Assembly: GCA_038363925.1 (NCBI GenBank)
Contig: JAQQWL010000002.1
Coordinates: 3,968,001-4,032,000 of the forward strand
DNA length: 64,000 nt
Direction of reading: 5' to 3'
DNA from: Apiospora phragmitis
Lineage: Eukaryota; Ascomycota; Sordariomycetes; Amphisphaeriales; Apiosporaceae
In this document: positions 1-10,909 of the stretch, in pieces
Position numbering within the stretch: the stretch's first letter is position 1
Layout of the letters: every line of letters starts with the position of its first letter
Program-made: the position numbers and the translations under genes
Notes under the pieces: model-generated
What the model saw: the letters and a program-made list of their open reading frames with translations, nothing else
What the model was told of the DNA's origin: nothing
Database searches by the model: none

Positions 1-225
1 GCCTGGAGGCGTAAAGATACCCATAGGATGATGCTCTTGTACAGAATACCAAAGCATGTCAGTCTTGGGCAGGAGAGCACATATAGCCAGCAATGCAAGT
101 GTTAACTAAGGGGTTCAGTCCGCCCGCCCAGCCGTCTTGAAGCTGTGGGCAGTTTGTGTATGTTTGGTCTTTGTCTACAGTATTGATACAATTATACAGC
201 TCGACGCCGGCTATGCCTGGATTGC

Positions 226-1654
226 TTATAACACATTGCCACCAAAGTACACCTTTCGTACATCGACCAGCTTCTTGCCACGTCCGATGGCAATTTCATT
301 CGGGTCTTTCTGGTTCGTCAGAGCCTCGAAGCAAGCCTTGACAGCGTTCATGGGTTTTCTCGCCCGGGGCATCTTGGCAGCGATATCGTGAATGCCGCAG
401 GCGCGGAACATCTCGAAGAAACGAGCCGAGGCGCGAAGACCAAAGCCTGGCAAGAGATGTTAGTAGGCACACGTGAACACGGTGGGTTGTTGATTCTTAC
501 CAGGAGGACGGGCATCCAGCTTGACGATGGTGCCTCCGAACTTGGCCGTGACGGAACCATATATCGTACGTTCTTCGTACCTGGGAACCGGCTTCATGTT
601 CCGAATGGCCATCAGTTTCGCCTTCTGCATCGCAGCGCCACTCTCCACCGACTTGGCTTCACCAATGCCTAGACGTCCGTTCTTGTTACCGGCAATAGCC
701 AGTACCCAAATGCTTCGGATCTTTCCCAGACGGGTCTGGTTGTGGACCTGACGTACTACCAAAACCTTGCAAGTAAGCTCAGTCAGCATCTCCCTGACTG
801 TTAGACCAGTTCGCCTCTTCAAATCCTGATAGATACCCTCATCGTCAAGACCTTGGTCCTCAGGATCAATGGGGGTCTGGTAGATTCCCGCTATACCGGG
901 AACGTCCCTTGCCCAAGGTAGGTGCCAAGGCGGTATCCGAAGGTGTATTGTCGTCGTTCAACATGGAGCGCTCGAATAGAAAGTCGAGTGATGCGGTTAG
1001 GTCATCTGTTCCGGCTGGGTCATCTGTTCCGTCAAAGACTTTCGCCCTCTCCGCCTGGGCGGTCACTTTAGCCAATTGACCCTTGACCCACTCCTTCTGC
1101 TCTTCACTGAGGGTCGGGTCGTTCAGCTTTTGTTCCATCCAAGCCTTCGCCTGAGAGGCCTCGGCTTCTTTACCGAACCTGGCGAGGTCGTTCACAAACT
1201 CCCTCTCGGTCAGCCATCGTATCTTGGGGTTGAATTCTGGCGTGGTGTGTTTTTGGGGGCGCTTGTCGATTACGGGGGCGATCCGGCTGAAATCGTCGAG
1301 GGAAGGGTATTTTATAGGCGTCAACTCGGAGACGACCTTGTATCGTCAGATCCTTGGGATCAATGGCAGCCTCACCGGCCTGGAGAGCTTCCATTTGTTC
1401 GGGGAATAGTGCTTCTTCAGGACCTCGATTTCCTCGGGGTGTATGGCTGGAAGTTTTCCTCGGTGAATTTCTGGATCTTCTCAGGCGATGTCAATCCCAT
1501 TTCCTCAGCCCGTATGCTCTTTGAATCTCTGCTTTTTCCGGGCCTCTAGATGCGCCGAGCTGTGGAAAGCGGCATTGCATGTTGGTGTTGCCGGCTTGAG
1601 CGCAGCGGCAAAGCGCTTCGAAAGCAGACATCTTGCTGGGCGTGCCACACTCAT
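226..1654 (-). CDS. MRPS5: mitochondrial small-subunit ribosomal protein uS5m (yeast Mrps5 family)
   Basis: Component of the mitochondrial 37S/28S small ribosomal subunit, acting in mitochondrial translation. Two exons, 1654-501 and 446-226, are joined over a 54-nt intron (GTAAG...CCAG). The S5 core is clear: KRRTGLTVREMLTEL, then AGNKNGRLGIGEAKS (the Gly-rich S5 signature), then the C-terminal domain after the intron (HDIAAKMPRARKPMNAVKA, IAIGRGKK). I chose the start at 1654 because that frame opens MSVARPARCLLSKRF and runs into AAFHSSAHLEARKKQRF, an Arg/Ser-rich presequence typical of mitochondrial import. The N-terminal half is broken by five apparent single-base frameshifts, near 1510, 1435, 1395, 1342 and 910. 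Each time the next frame continues sensible S5m sequence (EEMGLTSPEKIQKF, EQMEALQAGEAAIDP, KVVSELTPIKYPSLDDF, ARDVPGIAGIYQTP). The ribosomal core itself is unbroken. These are probably sequence errors. Identity is certain; the exact N-terminal sequence is not. Confidence 0.9.
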
Positions 1655-2646
1655 CGCATCGTCTGGGTGAAGCAATACAAGACACCCAGGATGCGTTTCA
1701 ATGGCTTATTGGAGGGTATCGCAGCTTGCGTCGCTCGCGTGGGAGTTGGCAGCTCCATTAAACGGGCCTCGATAATTTTTTTGGAGTAGCTAGCGGATAT
1801 ACTGTTCCGCCGAAAAAGGTGTGTCTTCCATTGGGACAGGATCGGGGAGGAGGTACCTAACCTACTGTACCTGATGGCCTCTTGAGCTTGGACCGTTCTA
1901 CGACAACTGCTGTTACCGTATTGGCTGGACATTTTGGTGCCGCTTAAAGCCTAACTTGAGCGGAGGTGGTTCTTCGATAAGGACATTCATCCCTACCTAA
2001 CCTAAGGTAATCAGTAAAGTACATGTCAAGTAGGAGGCAACTGGACTTTCGCATCCTAAGATCAACAGACATTGCCGCCCATCAATTCATTGAATTGTTT
2101 ACAGTCTTTTGAGGCGCTACCCATGGCGTTCAATTGCCTCCACCCGGGATGACGGCTCATCTGTGCGTGTGAACGAGCCCACTATGCGCCGGTTCGTCGA
2201 ACCATTACTTGGGGAGGTCCGACCAATCAGCAGCACTGCGCTGTTGCACTCAACTCTGCTGCAGTCTTGAAACAGGAGTTCCGCCAGGATCGTGGCCCAC
2301 GATTTGTCGCCCTGATACCGAATCAGGCTTAGTTGTCCCTGCTTGCCGTTTCTGATGCGGGAGCTTCAATCTGATGTTCCCGCTGTCTTTCTGGCTTTCT
2401 ATTGAATGGCTTGCAAGTGCAATACTTTCTTCCACCTCCCTTCCTTTCACATTGTTTCTTCGCCCGTAAATCTATCTATCTTCTTTTGTTTGTGACTGGT
2501 GCACTATATTCGTTCATTTTCGACTTGCCCTCTTTTTCTCTTCACCTATTCGAGCCTCCATCGCCTTGATACCCATTTCTTTCCACCTCGCTAGACAAAC
2601 GTCAGGAACGTCGCACACCCGCATCCGCACTTAATATATCCTCATC
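1655..2646. other. intergenic region, divergent uS5m / microprotein promoters
   Basis: About 1 kb between two divergently transcribed genes. I see no supported gene here. The 200 nt before the start at 2647 is pyrimidine-rich (many CTTT/TTCC tracts), as is common in fungal 5' leaders. Short 'cctacctaacctaaggta'-like motifs occur near 1995. Confidence 0.5.
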
Positions 2647-2867
2647 ATGGCTCCCGGACAATTCGACTGGTTTCTCAAGATCGGCGCCACGCCAGAAGCC
2701 GTTGCTGTCTTGAACGATCAACCCATCCTGTTCACAATCCTGTTGGTCGCTCTCGTTGCTATCATCCTTGAGTGTACCTTCTCTGGTACATCCACCACGC
2801 GACGCTGAAGCCGGAACAAATGAAGAAGAAGACGGATAAAAAGAAGGCGCCCCCAGCCAAGAAATAA
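2647..2867 (+). CDS. short single-pass membrane protein, basic C-terminal tail (unrecognised)
   Basis: Not recognised. A small ORF of about 73 codons begins MAPGQFDWFLKIGATPEAV, continues into one hydrophobic stretch of about 19 residues (PILFTILLVALVAIIL, residues about 25-41), and ends in a Lys-rich tail (LKPEQMKKKTDKKK, then APPAKK and TAA at 2865-2867). Reading the tail needs a one-base frame change near 2772-2785; the first frame instead runs to a TGA at 2807. The short tail fits a lumenal or outside N terminus with a cytosolic basic tail, but that topology is inference. The pyrimidine-rich leader and a purine at -3 (CATCATGG) support the start. It sits divergent from uS5m. It could be an ER or mitochondrial membrane microprotein; I cannot assign a function. 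Confidence 0.5.
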
Positions 2868-3163
2868 GAAGCTCCTCAACCTGGTTTTGCTTCTCTCAGC
2901 GCTAGACGGGATCGTAGCGCGGTGCGATTCGGACTTCTCCCAACCATGCGAGCCGTCCGAGCTCCCTGTGGGCGATGTCTCTCGATCACACACCATGGCC
3001 AACAAATTCAGACAGCAGGGCTTTTCACTATACTTGGCCGATGTGGTGGATGATGAGGCTCATTGCCTGGGCCGCGGAAGTTGGAGATTTGGCTTGTCAA
3101 ACGGGTTTCCTGGCCGTTTCGAAGCGGCTTTGCTGGCGGGCTGCTTCTGGTACTTACAATACG

Positions 3164-4801
3164 TCACAAAACTTCTCGTATATATGAGACTCTCAATATG
3201 AACCAGTTTAACCCTCCATATATACTTCTTGGCCTTGGTTGAAATGTCTCGACTGCAGGAACTGTTCCCTTCGTATGGGTGCTCGGATTGATCTCGTCAA
3301 AGGCCCAACCGTTGCAGGGACCTTGTGAATCTGGAGACTTGGCTTTATTTCCCATTCCATGAGGAGTATTGTCCTCTTGGGTATATTCATCTTCATGTGT
3401 TTCCTGACCTGTGAATGCTGACCAACAACTGGCCTCTACTTCGGGCGGCTCATGATCGCTCATGTCGTTTTCGAGTTGCACAGCCCAGTACGCGGATAGC
3501 TGACTTTCATCTTGCTCCCAATTATCATGTTCATAATCGATTAGTTCACGTCCTTCGCCCCCTGGCCTCATTGGAGATGCATCGTCTGGACAGAGCCGGG
3601 CTTCTACATCGTCTGGGGTAGCCTCTAGTTTGTTGTGAGCCTTTTTCGCAGCAGACTGGATATTGATCTTGTTCCTCAAGTTCGATCTCAACAGTGTCCA
3701 CAGATGTTTTTGCAATGAGTTATGTTGTCGATCAGGAGCCATTTCATCATAAATAGGAGGCCCTCGTCATTCTTGTTGGAAAGGGTTGCAATTTTGTCTT
3801 GCAGGGTTTGCCGCCATGTACCGGCGTTTTCAATGATACTGGCAATCAGAGGCAATTGCCGGGAATGATGCCGAGTCAACTATGTCACAGATGAGTATGT
3901 GACTGTCTGATCTGAACAGCAGTTGACTGACCTGCATATAGTGTGCGTTCCACATTGCTGGGGCTACATAAGAAGAGTTGGTGGTATTGGGGTTATCCCT
4001 TGTACGCCAGCGAATCTGGGCCTGATCCCTATCATTCTGTAAAGTGCCGCAACCGTCAACTGGGCAGTACATGTGCGCCGGTCGCGGCTCGCCTCATCGA
4101 TTTCATCTTGAGTGACAGGCGTACCTGGCATCTCTTCAGCTTGCGCTCCGGTATCATCAGAATCGTGTAGTTGAGCATACATGAACTCTGGTCGGGCGAC
4201 AGCTCTGTGATGTCTAACTCTTCCCGCACTTGGCTGAGATCGTGACTGGGGTTGACGAGCCGACGGCCATGAACGATAGAGCGGTAATCTAGGCGGCAGA
4301 AAAAGCCCCTCTATGGAAGTGGTAACTGCTTCAGGGGTGAAATCAATGATGCCGCTTTGTCAGGATGGTCCACTTCGAGATAGATGTTTGGTTGTTCGCT
4401 GTCGTTGGTCTCGTAGGTGATCTCTGTACACACTGCAGACAGCCCAAGAGACGGCCACAGCTGCATGCGGTCAGTGAAAAGGGACTATGGTATAGAAACA
4501 AAGAAGGGCGTTGGGCTTAGCTAACAGGCGATTGACATATCGACTCGGCAAGGAACTCGAGGAATCCATCGCTTGCATCAGGGGCGGCCAACGTTACACC
4601 GTCTACACCAACAACCATCTGCAGGTGTACCGTAGACGGAAGTATCCGTAACTGCCCTGACTCTACATTCTCATAAACGCCCATAAGGTCGAGTTCAGGA
4701 TGGAATTGGTCAGCAAGGAAGAGGTGAGAGGATACAAACAGCGACAGTCCGTCGGAAGGAACAGAGAGGACGAATTCGTCAAGATCCAAAGGGTCAGCCA
4801 T
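3164..4801 (-). CDS. unrecognised multi-exon protein, acidic C-terminal half
   Basis: Not recognised. The first exon starts at 4801 (MADPLDLDEFVLSVPSDGL, then LHLQMVVGVDGVTL-like text ending LEFLAESICQSP). A probable intron ends at CATGCAG near 4463, and reading resumes LWPSLGLSAVCTEITYE and YLEVDHPDKA. A frame break near 4345 leads into IIDFTPEAVTTSIEGLFLPP and a long, Ser/Arg-rich and acidic middle (AQLHDSDDTGAQAEEMPG). After an intron beginning GTCAGT near 3933 come LPLIASIIENAGTWRQTL and MAPDRQHNSLQKHLWTLL, then a very acidic tail to the stop at 3164. Composition suggests a nuclear protein with disordered segments, but no domain is evident. Exon joins are my best reading, and at least one frameshift is needed. 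RFC1 lies upstream on the same strand. Confidence 0.5.
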
Positions 4802-5443
4802 GGCAGATAGGGGTGGGCCAGGTACCAGCAGTCTTTCTCTGCGTCGGCATCTGGGTGCAAGTCCAGGAGACAGTAGGGGGACTTTCGATATGCTTCAAAG
4901 TCAGGTTGGAAGCCAGTTTGAACTTAAAGTTACTTTTTTCTTCCTTTCCCTCGACTGTTGAGCGGGAAGGGCAGGCACGTTTCTACCCTTGGACAGCAGA
5001 GCAAGTTCATTCGGAGGGTGGGCCCATTCCGTTGCGACTTTCCCTTGCAAACATTCATCAAGATCTGGGGACAGAACCCCTTGAGCAACATCTAACATGT
5101 GCAAAAAAAGGTAATAGGATACTCGTGGTATTTCGAGAGTGTAGCGGGTATAGTCATTATTTAATTGATTATTGTGAGGCGTTGTTAAATCCGCGATGGC
5201 ATATTTGGGTGTTGATACGTAGAAACACACTTTCTGTTGATATCAAGTGGATAACAGTGCAACTTTGGTCTCATGTCTCGAATAGATGATGTAGTCTGCA
5301 GTTCATTTGTTGAGTCTGGCAGACTTGGGGGTCTTTGCCCTTTTCTCATACCATCTCACTCCAACTCGCCGGTCTTGGCGCTTGAATTAGGAATACAATA
5401 TGACATCCTGATCGTACAAAGCTACATACAGTCTCGTAACACC
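4802..5443. other. intergenic, between RFC1 3' end and the unrecognised gene
   Basis: A 640-nt tandem (same-strand) intergenic space holding the RFC1 3' UTR and the upstream gene's promoter. I see no gene in it. Confidence 0.5.
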
Positions 5444-8400
5444 TCATTTCTTCGCCTTGCTCTTGGAGGCACCTGCCTTAGCTCTGCCCTTTTCCCTTTG
5501 CTGGCTTCACATCCTCGTCTTCATCGTCGTCGTCCTTTGCTGCTTTGGCAGCTTTCTTGGGGGCGCGCTTGGGCTTCGCCTTGGGTTGTTTGATATATTT
5601 GTCTTTCGTGATGTCACCCTCATCATCATTAGCTTCAGCTGGTTCGGCCGCGTCTCCTTCATCTTCCTCCTCAATAGCCTCTTCCAGGTCTGGTACGTCC
5701 TTGGCCACCTTCTTCGGTTCGGCTATACTACTGGCTTTCATGGAAGGGGACGGGATGCGATCTTTGATTGTACCTGCAATAGGAGTTAGTGCAAAATTCG
5801 TATAATTCCTTCAAGAAACGACTTACAATCGGGTGAACGCAGACTTGGCCTGTGTGTCAATGCTAACATCCTTTTCATCCTGAGGACCAACTCCGAGCTC
5901 CTTGATGGAATCGAAATCTTCTCGAGTGAGAAAGTAACTATCCATCAGGTCAATCACCTCATCAGCCGCCTCCTTTCCTTCGACTTGAAGGCGTTTGACA
6001 AGCTGTGTCCACAGGACAGGGAGGTATTGTTGTCGGACCTCGTTGGCATCTCCCAAAGATCTAAGACGCATGTGCGAATGAATCTCACGAGTATATCTGC
6101 CGAGCTTTCCGTACTGCTATTGTTTCCAAGCCACGAGGTAAATGTAGAGCCCATCAGTGACCCATCGACGAAGCTCGCAGGGCGCACTGTACTGAAAACG
6201 GCATGGGTGGGCATCAGACTCCAATGCTGCTGTGGCCCATGGATCATGCGGTCGACCAAGTCGCCGTCGCTGATGCTTTCGGCAGCCTTGTCCATGAGCT
6301 CTAAGGCTTTCAGATCCTGTTCTCGCTTGTGGCCGCCGCCTAACGCAGATGGCTTCGTCCGGAGGTAATTCTCCTGAATCATCAGATAGCTGAACTCGTG
6401 GTCGTTGAAGTAAAGCTGGATCTTATCATTAAGGGTAGATTTGCTTGCTGGTGAGAAGAGCCCCCTCCAAGCATCTTCTGGCAGATGTCCCAGGGTTTTA
6501 GGATGACAGATTTCTCCCAAGCCTTGGACATGTCTTTGCTCTGGTCGAAGTCCATGGAAGTTTGATCCAGCTTGATAGTAGACATCATGTTGATGATCTG
6601 TCGAATATCCCTGTTACTGCCTTCAATGAGTGCGTCAAGGACTTGCGGAGTCAACTTCAAGCCTTCTCGGTGGCTGACGGTCATCATCCGCGACCGAATC
6701 TGTTCAATCGTAGGTCTACGGAACGGGATATCGAGGGCAACGAAGTCGAATGGTTTCATCTTGGGCAGTCTTCGCTCATTGCAGATCAGAATCATCGGAA
6801 CTTCGGTCTTTTTGCAGAATTTGGCGAGAGCACCGACACCACCACGGTCACCTGCCGACATACCATCGACCTCATCCATGACCAACACGATATTCTTCTT
6901 TTGTTTGTCGACCTTCTTGCCATCGCCGGCGAAATACCCTGATAGCGAAGTGTTGTTCATGACCTCGCTGACTCCTGACTCGACGAGCTTCTTACTTCTG
7001 GTGTCACTTGCGTTCTGTTCCAGAACATCGAAGCCTTCAAGCTTGGCTGCAAGGTGGGCTGCAGTGGTTTTGCCGATGCCCGGGGGGCCAGGACAGAATC
7101 ACAGCTCGATATCCTCCCAGGCCATCTGCGCCTCGCTTCTGGAAGTCGTACTTGCGTGACTTGGCCCAATCCCTCAGCCACTTCTGAATCTTTTCGACGG
7201 CTGCTTTGTTTCCGCAGATGTGATTAGGCTGTGTCGGCGCATACTTGGAAGTCCAGAGCTGAGCGGTTGGGGCAGCTCCTGTAGGAGCTGGGCCCGTCAT
7301 ACCACGAGCAGCGGCCAGTTTGCGGGCCTTCTCTGCCTCGAGCTTACGCGCCTTCTCCTCACGTTCCATCTCGGCCGCTTGTGCCTTGATCTTTTCTTCC
7401 TCTTTCTGACGCTTCTCTCGCACCTTTTCTGCACCCTTTCCCGTGCCACCACCAGCTGGCAAGCGACGGATCAACTCGAAAAGGCCATTTTCATCAATCG
7501 TCTTGATGCCGTTAGCCTTGATCTTGGCAAGCTTGCTTGGTCCTGCGTCGGCACCGAGCACGACGTAGCTGGTCTTGCTGCTTGGTTGGCCTGTCACCTT
7601 GCCGCCGTAGCGCTTCACTAGAACCTGAGCTTCCTCGCGAGCAATGCCAGTCAATTGGCCAGTGAAAACGAAAGTCAACCCGGTGAGGCAATCTTCTTCG
7701 CCCTCGGGCACATCGTCAGTGGGATTAGGGGGAGGACCAGAATTACCGGCACCTGCTTGAGCTTTTCTCCAATCAAATTTGACATTCGGGTCCTTTGGAG
7801 GTGACGGTGGCCTGACGGTAGGGATATCATCCAGGATGGCTTGTATGTTAGTGTCTTCGGCCTCGACTTCCTTCTTAGCTCTAGGCGCTCTCGGTTTCTT
7901 CGGGGCTGGCTTCTTCTTTGAAACAGGCTCTTCGTCTTCCTCGTCGGATTCTGCTTCGGGCGTCTTTCTCTTCTTGCTAGTGGTGGCTGCCTTTGTAGAC
8001 TTAGTGACGAGAGGCTTGTCATCTTCGTCGTCTGCTTCGCGCTTGGTACGGGATGCAAGTCGTTTCGATTTAGGAAGGAACTCTTCCTCGCTCTCTTCCT
8101 CCACATAGTCGTCGTTCTTCCTCTTGTTACGGCTCTTGACATCAGCTGCGAAGATGTCATCTCCACCCTCACCGTCATCGTCGTCCATGAAGGCGTCCTC
8201 ATCGTCATCCATGTCGTATCGTTTGAGGGTTGCACCGCGTGTCTTTTTGGCTGGTGCAGGCTCCTCCTTGGCGCTCACAGCCGGCTTCTTGTTCCTTGGG
8301 CTCGCCCGAACCTCTATTTTCTTCTCGGGGGCGGATTTTGTCTCGGCCTTGGCGGCAGGCTTGGGTTTGGCCTTGCTGGAGGCAAAGTACTCGCTTGCTG

Positions 8401-8791
8401 TTGTCTCAGTCCCCTTAACTTCCTTCTCGCTATAACCATATTAGATATGCTTTTTCGCGGGAAAATAGGTGCTTGGGGACTCACGCTGCCTTATTCTTCG
8501 GCGTAGATCGAGTGACGGGCTTCTTAGGTCTGTTGCACACAAATTAGCTTTGGCATAATGCGTAGGGCCAGTTGAGCAGGCTTACTCTGGGACCACTTCA
8601 TCGTCACTGTCTTCCTCGACCACCTTGCGGGCCTCTGTGAGACAGGTTAGAAATAAGTCCTCATTGCGACTTCTGCAAACTCACTGCCTCGTCGTTTCGA
8701 GGTATCCTCCTCGGCCTTCTTTGGGGCAGGTTTTGCGGCAGGCTTCGGAGCAGCCGCCCTTGGGGCCGAAGAAAGAGCGAATGTCAGACAT
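5444..8791 (-). CDS. RFC1: replication factor C subunit 1 (large clamp-loader subunit)
   Basis: ATP-dependent loader of PCNA onto primer-template junctions, acting in the nucleus. Features in order: N-terminal PCNA-interacting motif MSDIRSFFG (compare MDIRKFFG of human RFC1), a basic/acidic linker with the RFC1-typical TTASEYFASSKAKP, a BRCT domain (LTGLTFVFTGQLTG...YVVLGADAGPSKLAKI), then the AAA+ module starting LWTSKYAPTQPNHICGNK. The Walker B is LVMDEVDGM; NASDTRSKK and GSNRDIRQIINMM follow, then the RFC1 C-terminal helical domain (LTREDFDSI) and a Lys-rich tail ending in ASKSKAKK. Introns: 8635-8684, 8530-8585, 8430-8484 and 5774-5826. Single-base frame breaks occur after the PIP motif, in the P-loop (near 7090), and near 6960, 6480, 6100 and 5475; the interrupted text matches the family on both sides. 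An essential gene, so these are most likely sequencing errors. It shares a 395-bp divergent promoter with uL16m. Confidence 0.93.
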
Positions 8792-9186
8792 TCTCGCCTG
8801 TCTTCCGAGATTTGGTGTGGTGCTGTTCTTGCGATGACAGAGAAAAGAAACAAATCGAGGTTGTGCAGACCAAGTGGTCTCAGCAAGAATTCTTGACGCT
8901 GAAGTAAAGTATCTCTAAGAGACGCGCTTCACACGTGCATGACGCGCTATTGCCAGGCGGCTTAAAGTACATAGGCAGCACAGGCTCTAGCGGCGTATCT
9001 GCCCTCGGCCCCATGCAAGGTTCAAAGTGGGTCAGGATGAGCCGAATAGGTACATCGGTACTTTGTGGCAATCGGAGGTTCAATTGAGGTTCAACGTCGA
9101 CCTAGCTCAAAATTTCTAGGAATTGCGACCACGAACAAACCAATCTGGACCTTCTACCGTCAGCCCACGACGCAGATCCCGCCAAG
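8792..9186. promoter_or_regulatory. bidirectional promoter region RFC1 / uL16m
   Basis: Only 395 nt separate the RFC1 start (8791, minus) from the uL16m start (9187, plus), so both promoters must lie here. I see no confident TATA box. The role is inferred from position alone. Confidence 0.5.
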
Positions 9187-10061
9187 ATGAGGCCCAACAA
9201 CCCCTTGAGCCTCGCAGGCGCATTGAAGTGCCTTACGATATCGGCTCCTTCCACAGCCAGGCCCTCGCTGGGCCCGGCCGTCGCCCTGACAATGCGTCCC
9301 AAACCCAGCGCAAGACCCCCAACAATGTCAGGCTGTTCTCCGTCACGGCCTCCCGAGCCGGCACTTGGCTCGAGCCAAGCATCAAGCGGACGAAGAAGAT
9401 GATGAAGGGGCGGGCCCGCGTGGCCACGGGTGGATCTACGAAGGGAACCACGGTTGCTTGGGGCGATTATGGATTGCGCATGGTCGACCACCAACGGAGG
9501 ATAAGCGCGAAGAATCTGAAGATTGCCGAGGATACGATCAAAATGCGCTTGCGTGGGAGAAGTACCGTCTATATAAGAGAGTGTGCTGCAACATTGGTGT
9601 TTTCACAAGCGGTAACGAGGTATGTCTCCCCCAGTAGGGCGTGAAGGGGGAGAGGGGGGTGCGGACTGTTTTGCTAACTGCTGCGGTAGATGCGTATGGG
9701 TAAAGGAAAGGGTGCATTCGACCATTGGGCTGCGAGAGTGGCAGTCAACCAGATTGTCTTGGAGCTGAAGGGAATGCTCCACGAGCAGGTTGCAAGAGAC
9801 GCTTTCAGATTGGCAGGTAACAAGCTCCCTGGTAAGAAATGTGCACGTATTGATGCAGATGTATCAAGCTAACTTGTTCTCCAAGGTCAATGGGAGTTTG
9901 TTAAGAAGGGCGAGCCGCCTGTGGTTGGCATCACCAAGCTGGACGGAGTTACTTTGGAGGAATTGAAGAGACCACGGAGAAAGGTGGCAGCAGAAACGAT
10001 CATGCCTGTGACCCCAGCTGACCCAGCCAAGGCTGCTCAGCAGCCACTTGACAACCCTTGA
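9187..10061 (+). CDS. MRPL16: mitochondrial large-subunit ribosomal protein uL16m
   Basis: Part of the mitochondrial 54S/39S large ribosomal subunit, near the peptidyl-transferase/tRNA site in L16 proteins. Start 9187 gives [18 protein letters not shown], a presequence-like N terminus. L16 core: [56 protein letters not shown], then [57 protein letters not shown] and VGITKLDG. Introns 9621-9689 (branch TGCTAAC) and 9832-9885 (branch GCTAAC) restore the frame exactly across [11 protein letters not shown] and KLPG|QWEF. Two one-base frame breaks in exon 1 (between 9240 and 9320, and near 9555) are probably sequence errors. The C-terminal tail after ELKRPRRK is Ala/Pro-rich. Divergent from RFC1. 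Confidence 0.93.
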
Positions 10062-10909
10062 GCAGAAGGGCGTGTATATGTATTAAATTCAGCACAAATA
10101 CAGAGCGGAAGCTCATGTCCTCGGCACGCAATTTCATGATTCAGTCAGATCCTTTAACTACCCACGACGAGTCCTTTGTAGGGTTCTGCACAGGTACTGT
10201 CTTGGCAGGGTACTGTTGCATGTTTTGATTCAGCAGTGGTGGCAAATGTTGCTGGGTGTCGAGATGTGTTGAAGGTGCAAGATGTGTGGGGGAGAAATAC
10301 ACGTAGAGTTCGTGGCACATCTCAACGACGACTTGCTACAAGAGATGGGTTCAATGCGAACTTCATGTGCCAAGTTCCTACCCAGGACTTGGCTTCAAGG
10401 GCCCGCACTCACCTATTCGTTTACAAACCTAGGTAGCGGTCAGTGGTTGGCAGCGCTCAATAAGCTGCTGTGTCTTTTCCCCTAGAGTCGCCCCGTACAA
10501 CCATCCATCGTCAACCACATCGGCGCTCCGGAGTTTCTTCCTTCTGTTTTTTTTCCCTGATCAGAAATCGACGACACAGGATTGCTTTTCGGCTTCAACA
10601 AGGCTTAGAAGTCCGCCAAAACCAAAGCTTCGCAGATCGTCCTCGGACAGCAGACGAAATCTATCTGCTCTCATTCTCGATTATTGTTTTGGCTTTTGCA
10701 ACATTTGTTGGGTGTAGGTCAACGGGATTCCGCATCTGCTTCTTGCCCACCGCGTACAGGCGGACAGTCTGCAACTCTTCCTGCTGTTCTGATTATTTTT
10801 CTTGTTCGGCTACATACCTGCCCTCGCCGGGCTCATCGATCACTGTCGATCGCTAAAGGGGGGCCAAGCTTGCTGTTCGAATAGAACAAAAGAAATCCAA
10901 CTAATAGAG
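10062..10909. other. intergenic region, 5' of the five-exon gene
   Basis: An 850-nt same-strand gap. The part from about 10470 is pyrimidine-rich and is probably the promoter and leader of the gene that starts at 10910. I see no coding signal of its own. Confidence 0.45.

Noticed and set aside
1..225. Partial gene at the left edge
   Set aside because: Only short ORFs; probably the uS5m 3' region.
7037..7110. An intron removing the broken P-loop of RFC1 (GT...CAG)
   Set aside because: A GT and a CAG exist, but splicing would delete the Walker A motif, which the family always has.
5444..8791. RFC1 as a pseudogene
   Set aside because: All domains are present in order with canonical introns and strong conservation between breaks; errors are more likely than decay in an essential gene.
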